A DNA stretch of 21,743 nucleotides from DASZCR01 sp035942915 (GTDB lineage Bacteria; Acidobacteriota; Blastocatellia; Pyrinomonadales; Pyrinomonadaceae): assembly GCA_035942915.1 (NCBI GenBank), contig DASZCR010000014.1, positions 1-21,743 on the forward strand, read 5' to 3'. The notes under the pieces were generated by a model that was not told where the DNA came from, did no database searches, and was given only the letters and a program-made list of their open reading frames with translations. This document shows positions 15,904 through 21,743 of this stretch, piece after piece. The translations under genes and the position numbers were made by a program. How positions within the stretch are numbered: position 1 is the first letter of the stretch; every line of letters starts with the position of its first letter.

Positions 15904-18821
15904 CACTCGACCCTGACGACTTCGACCGCGCCGGGCAGACGGTAGACTTCGCGCGCGGGTTTGAGCGGACGCAGCAGCCAGTAGGGGCGGCGCGTGTTGT
16001 CGGGCGAGTGCGCGTCGGCCGGTCGCGTTAGTTCGAGCCAGCGCCGGTAGACCTCGTGCGACTTCTCTATGTTGACGGAGATGTCTCCGTAGCTGTCGCC
16101 CGGTTCGGCGCGGCGCACGCGCACGGCCTGATGCCAGCAGTGCATCCCCGAAATCGGGTCGGGGTGGACGGGGAAGGTCAAATTCTGATGAACGCCGACA
16201 TCCGTCCACCAGATGCGCTGCGTGTCCGCGTCTTCCGACTCGTAAGGCTGTGCGCCGCGCTCACGTCGCATCGCCCAATGCGCGCCCTCGCGCTGCAAAG
16301 AGACGGTCGCCATCAACTGCCGCTGTCCCTCGTCGGTCAACTTCCAGCGTCCCATGTGATGACTACAGGCGACAATCCCCGGCTTGATGCCTTCCGTCAC
16401 CCACGCGCGGACGACGAAGTATCCGATTTCGGTTTCGACGCGCACGAGGTCGCCCGTGCGTAGGGAGAGTCGCGCGGCGTGCTCCGTGTGTATCCAGAGC
16501 GGGTTGGTGTGCGAGATTTCGTCGAGCCACTTGGAGTTGGCGCTGCGCGTGTGAATCTGCGTCGGCAAACGAAAGGTGGAGATGAGCACAGTTTCATCCG
16601 GCTTGAGCCGTTCCGGGTGGACGTGGCTCTTGATGTAGACGGGCGTGCTCCACTCGTGCCAGCCCCAGTCGGCGAGCGTCTTCGAGTAGAACTCAAGACG
16701 CCCGCTCGGCGTCGGGAAGCCGCGCAAAATCCGCCCGTCAACTTTGACGCCGACGAGACGACGACCTTCGGCGTCGCCGTCAGGCGTGTTAATGGGCACG
16801 ATGTTCGTCGAAGCGGGCTTCTCTGCGCGCGTGTAGACGCGCCCGAAGCGGTCTTCGCGCACGTCGTCTAACTCGGCGGGCGTGACCTCCTGCTCGTAGA
16901 CGGCTCCGACCTTCTTGCTGATTTCAAACGCGCCGTAGCGACGCATGAATTCGAGCGCGGTCAGACCTTCTTCGGCCGCGCGTTCGCGCAACCCCGGCAC
17001 GGAATGTTCAAAGATGTGCCCGTAGTATTCGTCCACGCCGAGACGCTCGCCCGGCCTCTGTTTGGATTCGGCGAACTGACGGATGCCGAGACTGCCGTCG
17101 GGGTCGATTCTCCAGGACAGTTCGAGCCAGAACTCGTTCTCCTCCCAGACCTCGCCGGGATTGACCTCGCGCGTATCCGAGACGCGCTCGCCCGCACGCT
17201 CGCGCGCGGCGCGCACGACAGGCTGCCGGAAGCCGAGCCACTGTGCATCGTGCGTCTCGTAGGAGTGCAGGTCGTGGCGTTCCGAGCCGAGTCCCATCGG
17301 CAGCACGTAGTCTGCGAAGTAGGCCGTCTCGTTCCACGTCGGCGTCAGCGCGATGTGGCAGCCGAACTTCGTTTCGTCCGTCAGCGCCTCGACCCAAGAG
17401 AAGCCGTCGGGGTTCGTCCAGACAGGGTTATAGACGCGCGTGAAGTAGGTATCGACGCGCCCGCGTCCTTCCTTGAGAAAGTGCGGCAGCAGAAACGAAA
17501 GCTCGTTCATCGCCAGCGGGTACTCGCGCGGCCACGTCAGTTCGTTCCAGCGCGGCGGGTGCGGCGGCGAATAGATAGGCTTCGGGACAAACTTGTTCCA
17601 CGCGTTCGGGAAGACCCCGCCTTCGGTCGCCACCGCGCCGAGCAGCGCGTTGAGCATGAAGAGCGTGCGTGCGACCTGCCAGCCGCCGCTGTTGCCGGAA
17701 GCGGCCGAACGCCAGTTGTGACTCGAAAACCTCGTTCCGGCCGTCGCCACCACGCGCGCAATCTCTTCGATGGTGCGCGCCTCGACGCCCGACTCGCGCG
17801 CCGCATACTCGAAAGTGTAGTCGGCGTAAAGCTCCTTTAAGGCCGCCTCGAAGCTCTCAAAACTCGTCTCCAATTCCGGCCGCTCGACGGCCATGTACTC
17901 CTCCCAGTTCCACCACCGGCGCACGAAATCCCGGTTATAAAGTTCGTGCTGAATGAGGTAGTTGGCAATCGAGAGGACGATGGCCGCTTCGGAGCCGGGA
18001 TAGGGCGCGACCCAGAAGTCTGCGTGCGTCGCCGTGTTCGACAGGCGCGTATCGAAGACGATAAGTTTCGCTCCCCGCGCTTTGGCTTCGATGACGCGCT
18101 GCGCGTGCGGGTTGAAGTAGTGGCCGGATTCGAGGTGCGAACTGATGAGGAAGACGACTTTCGCGTTCGCGTGGTCGGGACTCGGACGGTCAAGCCCCAT
18201 CCAGAACTGATAGCCTGCGCGGCTCGAAGACGAGCAGATGTTGGTGTGCGAGTTGTGACCGTCAACGCCCCACGCCGCAAGGATTCTCTCCGTGAACCCG
18301 TCCTCGCCGGGACGGCCGACGTGATACATCACCTCGTTGTGCCGTCCCTCTGTGATGCAACGGCGGATGCGCGCGGCCAGCGTGTCCAACACTTCGTCCC
18401 AGGAGACGCGCTCCCAACGCCCTGCGCCGCGTGCGCCCGCGCGTTTCAAGGGATGGAGGATGCGGTCGGGGTCTGTAATCTGGTTGAGCGTCGCGGGGCC
18501 TTTGGCGCAGTTGCGCCCGCGCGAGCCGGGGTGTTCGGGGTTGCCCTCGAACTTGCGCACACGCAGAGACTCTTTATCGACGTAGGCGAGCAGGCCGCAG
18601 GCCGACTCGCAGTTGAAGCAGGTGGTCGGGACGAGCATGTAGCGGCGCTCTTCGCGTCGAGGCCACGCGCGCGAATCCAACTCGACCCAATCGTCCCAAC
18701 GCTCCTTAGGCGGAAACGAGGCGAGATGGATGCGGCTCGCGCCCGGATAGAAAGTCTCGCCGCGCGCTTCGGTCTCCCGCCGCGCCGCACTCACACGCTT
18801 GTTCAATTCTTCCGACTTCAT
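15903..18821 (-). CDS. Molybdopterin oxidoreductase catalytic subunit (CISM family), no Tat signal
   Basis: This 972-residue protein has the complete catalytic-subunit architecture. The N-terminal [4Fe-4S] motif is Cys68, Cys71, Cys75 and Cys105 (CFNCESAC, then RNCAKG). The molybdenum ligand is most likely Cys196 in HTNICSSSSR. A molybdopterin-dinucleotide-binding C-terminal domain follows, including GDLVRVETEIGYFVVRAWV. Residues 1-60 are charged and contain no twin-arginine signal or hydrophobic stretch, so the enzyme should stay in the cytoplasm. This fits the partner FeS-NrfD protein, which also lacks an export signal. Overall layout resembles cytoplasm-facing SoeA-type or related polysulfide, thiosulfate or formate oxidoreductases; the substrate cannot be called. 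The TorD-like chaperone overlaps the stop by 1 nt. A weak ribosome binding site precedes the ATG. Confidence 0.87.
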   Translation of the reverse strand: MKSEELNKRVSAARRETEARGETFYPGASRIHLASFPPKERWDDWVELDSRAWPRREERRYMLVPTTCFNCESACGLLAYVDKESLRVRKFEGNPEHPGSRGRNCAKGPATLNQITDPDRILHPLKRAGARGAGRWERVSWDEVLDTLAARIRRCITEGRHNEVMYHVGRPGEDGFTERILAAWGVDGHNSHTNICSSSSRAGYQFWMGLDRPSPDHANAKVVFLISSHLESGHYFNPHAQRVIEAKARGAKLIVFDTRLSNTATHADFWVAPYPGSEAAIVLSIANYLIQHELYNRDFVRRWWNWEEYMAVERPELETSFESFEAALKELYADYTFEYAARESGVEARTIEEIARVVATAGTRFSSHNWRSAASGNSGGWQVARTLFMLNALLGAVATEGGVFPNAWNKFVPKPIYSPPHPPRWNELTWPREYPLAMNELSFLLPHFLKEGRGRVDTYFTRVYNPVWTNPDGFSWVEALTDETKFGCHIALTPTWNETAYFADYVLPMGLGSERHDLHSYETHDAQWLGFRQPVVRAARERAGERVSDTREVNPGEVWEENEFWLELSWRIDPDGSLGIRQFAESKQRPGERLGVDEYYGHIFEHSVPGLRERAAEEGLTALEFMRRYGAFEISKKVGAVYEQEVTPAELDDVREDRFGRVYTRAEKPASTNIVPINTPDGDAEGRRLVGVKVDGRILRGFPTPSGRLEFYSKTLADWGWHEWSTPVYIKSHVHPERLKPDETVLISTFRLPTQIHTRSANSKWLDEISHTNPLWIHTEHAARLSLRTGDLVRVETEIGYFVVRAWVTEGIKPGIVACSHHMGRWKLTDEGQRQLMATVSLQREGAHWAMRRERGAQPYESEDADTQRIWWTDVGVHQNLTFPVHPDPISGMHCWHQAVRVRRAEPGDSYGDISVNIEKSHEVYRRWLELTRPADAHSPDNTRRPYWLLRPLKPAREVYRLPGAVEVVRVE

Positions 18822-18851
18822 AGAACTTCGTCTTCTCTGCGCCCCGCGCGT

Positions 18852-18883
18852 CTCCCGCTTCGGAATTCAATCTCACGCGGGAG
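18852..18883 (-). other. GC-rich hairpin in the leader of the molybdenum subunit
   Basis: CTCCCGC at 18852-18858 pairs perfectly with GCGGGAG at 18877-18883 across an 18-nt loop. It lies in the 113-nt gap between the YdeI-like stop and the molybdenum subunit start, about 31 nt upstream of the ATG. No T-run follows on the minus strand, so it is more likely an mRNA processing or stability element than an intrinsic terminator. Chance formation in GC-rich DNA is possible. Confidence 0.3.
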
Positions 18884-18892
18884 GGCGAAGGA

Positions 18893-18924
18893 TTTTCAGG
18901 GCTGCTTCTTTTCAGGGCTGCTTC
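18893..18924. repeat. 16-bp tandem repeat immediately downstream of the YdeI-like stop codon
   Basis: TTTTCAGGGCTGCTTC occurs twice back to back (18893-18908 and 18909-18924). Diverged copies continue to 18954 (TTTTCAGACTTCAGGGCTTCTTG, then TTTTCAG) and include the last codons and stop of the YdeI-like gene. The pattern suggests slippage duplication of that gene's 3' end: on the minus strand each unit reads CTGAAAAGAAGCAGCC, close to the coding CTGAAAACAAGAAGCCC. Confidence 0.75.
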
Positions 18925-18934
18925 TTTTCAGACT

Positions 18935-19408
18935 TCAGGGCTTCTTGTTTTCAGTCAATGCGGCGATGGCTTTTTCGATTCTGCGCTGGCGCGTCTCCGG
19001 GCGTTTGGCTTCGGAGACGGCGCGCGCGTGTTCGCGGCGGTGCGTGTAGCTGAGTTTATCCCACGCGGCCTGCGCGGCGCGGTTGGCTTTGAGCGCACGC
19101 GCGAGGTCTGCGGGCGGCGTGACGACGCGCGGCTCGTCGTCGCGCTCCATCGTGACCGTAATCGTCTCTCCGCCTTTGACGCCCGCTCCGGCTCTGACCT
19201 CTTTGTTGACGACCATGTAGTGTGTGCCGTCGCCTGCGGGGAAGATGGAACTGCGGAAGGCGAAACCGTTAATCGTGCCGCGCACGGGCACGCGCGCACG
19301 CGTCCCGAAAGTCTTTTGCACGTCGAAGGGAATCCTGATGGCCGTCGCCTGCGTCCCTGCATACTGTTCGAGCAGCACGCGAAAACGTTTCGCCTTCGTC
19401 GCAGACAT
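18935..19408 (-). CDS. DUF1905 / YdeI-OmpD-associated family protein
   Basis: This 157-residue cytoplasmic protein has two modules. Residues about 5-90 are DUF1905-like (a small beta-barrel: VPVRGTINGFAFRSSIFPAG, then VNKEVRAGAGVKGGETITVT). Residues about 98-152 match the YdeI/OmdA helical domain, with PPADLARALKANRAAQAAWD, the SYTHRREHARAV motif and EAKRPETRQRRIEKAI. The biochemical function of the family is not established; some members are annotated as bacteriocin-protection proteins. The start ATG at 19408 was chosen because GGAG lies 8 nt upstream; earlier in-frame ATG/TTG codons lie before that site. It begins 21 nt after the FeS-NrfD stop and sits inside the molybdoenzyme operon, an unexpected location. 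The 3' end runs into a tandem repeat. Confidence 0.82.
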   Translation of the reverse strand: MSATKAKRFRVLLEQYAGTQATAIRIPFDVQKTFGTRARVPVRGTINGFAFRSSIFPAGDGTHYMVVNKEVRAGAGVKGGETITVTMERDDEPRVVTPPADLARALKANRAAQAAWDKLSYTHRREHARAVSEAKRPETRQRRIEKAIAALTENKKP

Positions 19409-19429
19409 CTCGATGTCTCCTCTCATCAA

Positions 19430-20965
19430 TCAAGCGAGCGGCACGGACTGTCCGGCCTGCACGTAAGCGTGTTCGTAGAGCAGCAGACCGGCGAGCGCGA
19501 TGGGCGCTAACCAGACGCCTCCAAGCGGCGCAAAGACGCCGCCGAGAGACAGGATGAGACCCGCCGCGAAGAAGCGTCTGTAACGCCCGCGCGTCATCTC
19601 GCGGACGGCGAGGCGCGCGTGCGTCGTCGGGTGCGCCAGCGTCACTTCGCCCCAGACGAAGAGGACGTGCGTGAGACTCGCTGCGCCGAGCGTCCACAGC
19701 AGAGGCGCCAGCGTCTCCGGCGCAGACAGGAGGCCGACGCAGGCCAGCGCCGCCGCCCCGGCCATGAGCGCCTGCACGAAGAAGTGCGGCGGCAGCAGAG
19801 GATTCTGCCACATGTCGCGCGCCTTCGCCTGCGCGAACAGATAGGCCGTGTAGACGGCCGTCAGACCGGCCAGCGGAATCCCTGCGGCCGTCAACAAGAC
19901 CTGCACGGAGACGCTTCCTGTGAGACTTGCGAGGAAGTGTGCCGCAAGCACCAGCGAGTAGCCGAGGATGACGAACGCGCCTTTGACGAGCCAGCTCTTC
20001 CACTGCGGCCGCGTGAAAATCAGGTAGAAGCGTTCCGGGTGCTCCAAGTCCCAGACGAGCAGCAGGCCGGTCAGCGCGAGCGCCGCGCCTGAGACGAGCG
20101 GCGCGCCCCACAACCACGCGACGCTGTCTGCGCGCATGATGCCGAACAGCACCAGCAACGCCGCGACCAGATACGCGCCCGCCGCGATAGACTTCGTCCA
20201 CGTGTAGAGGCTCACGCGCCAGTCCCAGGGAATCGTCTGGTCTGTGTCGTAGGAGAGGAGCGCGGCGGCCGAACTGTTTTGTTGATAAGCGTTCCCGGCA
20301 GGGACGATGCCTGCGCCCTGCTTCTGCTCGCTCCACATGTAGAGGCCGCCTGCCGGACGGCGCGCGGCGAGCGGGTCGAGCGTCGCCTGATGCGCGCCCT
20401 TGTAGAAGAGTTTCGGCAGCGTCTCCTTCTCCGGCCGCCGCACATCGACGGCCTCGCGGTTGGCAATCTGCGCGACGCGCGAACCGGTGTCGTTGAGGTC
20501 GCCGACGAGAATCGCTTCGACGGGGCAGACGATGACGCACGCCGGTTCAAGGCCGGAGTCGATGCGATGCGCGCAGAAGTTACATTTCTCGGCCGAGTGG
20601 TCTTCCGGGTTGATGAAGATGGCGTCGTAGGGACAGGCGGCCATGCACGCCTTGCAGCCGATGCAGATTCTCTTGTCGAAATCGACGATGCCATCGGCGC
20701 GCTTGAACATGGCTGAGGTCGGGCAGGCCGTGACGCAGGGCGCGTGGGCGCATTGGTTGCAGCGCGTCACCTGATGCGCGCGCCGCGCCGCAGGAAACTC
20801 GCCCACATCGACGTGCTTGACGTAGGTGCGCGTGACGCCGAGCGGCACGAGGTTTTCAGACTTGCAGGCCGTCGTGCAGGCGTGACAGCCGATGCAACGC
20901 GTCTGGTCGATGACCTTCGCCCACTTGACCTGCCGAGCCTCCACGTCGCTCACGCTCTCCGACAT
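19430..20965 (-). CDS. Fused four-cluster ferredoxin and NrfD-like quinone-interacting membrane anchor
   Basis: This 511-residue protein fuses two CISM subunits. Residues about 14-160 are a DmsB/PsrB-type ferredoxin with all 16 cysteines for four [4Fe-4S] clusters: C24/27/30/34, C69/72/77/81, C101/104/107/111 and C128/131/143/147. Residues about 255-505 are an NrfD/PsrC-type domain of about eight helices, with the DLEHPERFYL signature at 306-315. No signal peptide precedes the ferredoxin part, so the clusters face the cytoplasm. It should pass electrons between the quinone pool and the molybdenum subunit encoded downstream. The ATG at 20965 was chosen over a TTG at 20989 because GGGAAGGG lies just upstream. 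Its 21-nt spacing to the YdeI-like gene indicates an operon. Confidence 0.88.
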   Translation of the reverse strand: MSESVSDVEARQVKWAKVIDQTRCIGCHACTTACKSENLVPLGVTRTYVKHVDVGEFPAARRAHQVTRCNQCAHAPCVTACPTSAMFKRADGIVDFDKRICIGCKACMAACPYDAIFINPEDHSAEKCNFCAHRIDSGLEPACVIVCPVEAILVGDLNDTGSRVAQIANREAVDVRRPEKETLPKLFYKGAHQATLDPLAARRPAGGLYMWSEQKQGAGIVPAGNAYQQNSSAAALLSYDTDQTIPWDWRVSLYTWTKSIAAGAYLVAALLVLFGIMRADSVAWLWGAPLVSGAALALTGLLLVWDLEHPERFYLIFTRPQWKSWLVKGAFVILGYSLVLAAHFLASLTGSVSVQVLLTAAGIPLAGLTAVYTAYLFAQAKARDMWQNPLLPPHFFVQALMAGAAALACVGLLSAPETLAPLLWTLGAASLTHVLFVWGEVTLAHPTTHARLAVREMTRGRYRRFFAAGLILSLGGVFAPLGGVWLAPIALAGLLLYEHAYVQAGQSVPLA

Positions 20966-21020
20966 CACACCCTTCCCCCTCGTCTCCAAAACTCTTGTCT
21001 GCTTTCTTTGCGCCGCGCGC

Positions 21021-21038
21021 GTGAAACAGTTTTCTCAC
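21021..21038. repeat. Imperfect palindrome upstream of the FeS-NrfD gene
   Basis: GTGAAACAGTTTTCTCAC is a near-palindrome with outer arms GTGAAA and TTCTCAC-like complement (GTGA/TCAC perfect, then one mismatch). It lies about 56-73 nt upstream of the FeS-NrfD ATG at 20965, in the 120-nt gap after the ABC ATPase gene. It could be an operator for the molybdoenzyme operon, but no known regulator box is matched. Confidence 0.28.
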
Positions 21039-21085
21039 GGCGAGGGGCAAGGATGCAAAGGGCACGGTCTCTACTTTAAAACGCC

Positions 21086-21743
21086 CTAAGAATTTCTGTT
21101 TCGTGTTTCAGCATCGATGACGCGGCTGCCGCGTTCGCTGGCGAGCGCGAAATTGGGGAGCGCGCGGAATTCCGTCAGTCCGATGGCGACGCGGTCGCCG
21201 GGTCTGAGCGGCAAGGCGTTGGCCTGCGGCTTCGGCCGCGTCACGAAGATGGGAACGCCCGTTCGCTGTTCGGCCGTGCTGACCGACACGTCGTAGAGCG
21301 GCGGTTCGCCCTCGCCTCCGCCGCGACGCGCCACGAGGTCGAGCCTCACCGTCAGGCGTTCGTATGCGCCGACGAAATGTATCTCGTCGATGACGCCGTT
21401 CGTCAAACGACGCGCGCTCTCCGGCAACACGCCCGTCCGGCTCAGATGCACATCTTCGGGTCGGAAGACGACCTTCACCGATTGCCCCTCACGAAAACGC
21501 GCGACCTCATGGGGCGCGGGCAACGCCACCGCGCCCACCTCTATCACCTGTCGCGCCGTGTTGACGACCCCGAGCAGCAGGTTGGCCGCGCCGAGGAAGG
21601 TCGCCACGTATTCGGGCTCCGGCCGGTTGTAAACCTCGTCCGGCGTCCCCACCTGTTCGAGATTTCCTGCATTGAGGACGGCGATGCGGTCGCCGAGTTC
21701 GAGCGCCTCCTCCTGGTCGTGCGTGATGAAGACGGCCGGGACG
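21086..21743 (-). CDS. ABC importer ATP-binding protein, C-terminal part with TOBE domain (5' end outside window)
   Basis: The reading frame continues to the window edge, so the N-terminus with the Walker A, Q-loop and signature motifs is missing. The visible part of about 218 residues starts within the nucleotide-binding domain: VFITHDQEEALELGDRIAVL contains the H-loop histidine, followed by GTPDEVYNRPEPEYVATFLG. The rest is a TOBE-type regulatory domain (KVVFRPEDVHLSRTG and onward). This layout is that of CysA/PotA/ModC/UgpC-like importers; the substrate may be sulfate, thiosulfate, molybdate, iron or polyamine. A GTG at 21652 is only an internal codon, not the start. It is co-directional with the FeS-NrfD operon, 120 nt upstream. 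Adjacent permease genes beyond the edge would decide specificity. Confidence 0.85.
   Translation of the reverse strand, partial: VPAVFITHDQEEALELGDRIAVLNAGNLEQVGTPDEVYNRPEPEYVATFLGAANLLLGVVNTARQVIEVGAVALPAPHEVARFREGQSVKVVFRPEDVHLSRTGVLPESARRLTNGVIDEIHFVGAYERLTVRLDLVARRGGGEGEPPLYDVSVSTAEQRTGVPIFVTRPKPQANALPLRPGDRVAIGLTEFRALPNFALASERGSRVIDAETRNRNS

Noticed and set aside
15904..16209. N-terminal extension of the TorD-like frame to 16209
   Set aside because: The extension is Arg-rich, lies inside the molybdenum subunit gene, and the TGATG overlap gives a better start at 15903.
17946..19049. Open frame of 367 codons on the plus strand opposite the molybdenum subunit
   Set aside because: It spans two minus-strand genes and their gap with no recognisable domain, so it is a GC-driven shadow.
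19269..20540. Open frame of 423 codons on the minus strand overlapping the FeS-NrfD and YdeI-like genes
   Set aside because: It is Arg/Ala-rich and motif-free, lying in another frame of two well-supported genes.
18935..21743. Possible mobile-element or defence island around the YdeI-like gene
   Set aside because: No integrase, transposase, tRNA edge, att-like repeat or nuclease is present; the neighbours form a coherent respiratory operon.

Overview
The window is about 21.7 kb of GC-rich bacterial chromosome, densely coding, with no gene-free stretch over 300 bases. The best taxonomic pointer is the 12426-14867 gene, which encodes a secreted protein of the 'VWFA-related Acidobacterial domain' family. 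Together with the signal-peptide-bearing YadA-head/S74 protein and the adjacent TIGR02587/TIGR02588 pair, it points to Acidobacteriota, possibly a Blastocatellia-type lineage. That placement is inference from family distribution, since no rRNA or other marker gene is present. I found no tRNA, rRNA, CRISPR array, transposase or integrase.

Layout. (1) 20-2776 (-) encodes a secreted, probably trimeric surface protein with YadA-like head repeats and a C-terminal self-cleaving S74 chaperone domain. (2) 2939-3646 (-) encodes a small ferredoxin-reductase-like FAD/NAD(P) oxidoreductase. (3) A 238-bp divergent intergenic region carries a perfect 14-bp inverted repeat and degenerate short tandem repeats. 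(4) 3885-6430 (+) is the only plus-strand unit: an MFS exporter of the TetA-like DHA1 type, then the TIGR02587 membrane protein, then TIGR02588, the last two overlapping by 4 nt. (5) 6438-10712 (-) is a co-directional cluster: an aconitase/isopropylmalate-dehydratase-type enzyme with its swivel domain fused at the N-terminus, a CYTH protein (4-nt overlap), a DUF3298 lipoprotein and a DUF488 protein. (6) 10819-14867 (-) holds the acidobacterial VWA protein and, 17 nt downstream, an amidase-signature enzyme resembling fatty-acid amide hydrolase. (7) 15058-20965 (-) is a molybdoenzyme operon: a four-cluster ferredoxin fused to an NrfD membrane anchor, a DUF1905/YdeI protein, a large molybdopterin oxidoreductase without a Tat signal, and a TorD-like chaperone overlapping it by 1 nt. 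(8) 21086-21743 (-) is the 3' end of an ABC importer ATPase, cut by the window edge.

How the genes work together. In block 7 the molybdoenzyme (catalysis), ferredoxin module (electron wire) and NrfD module (quinone-linked membrane anchor) form a complete complex-iron-sulfur-molybdoenzyme (CISM) respiratory unit, with its own insertion chaperone. No subunit has an export signal, so the active site probably faces the cytoplasm, as in SoeABC-type enzymes; the substrate cannot be read from sequence. The ABC ATPase upstream could feed it (molybdate or a sulfur oxyanion), but that is only a guess from position. Block 4 pairs an exporter with two conserved membrane proteins of unknown function. The remaining genes look like ordinary metabolic and envelope functions.

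The most noteworthy items are the cytoplasm-facing fused FeS-NrfD molybdoenzyme operon, the AcnB-like domain order of the aconitase-family enzyme, the exporter/TIGR02587/TIGR02588 unit, and the repeat-laden divergent intergenic region. I found no strong case for a wholly new defence or mobile system.
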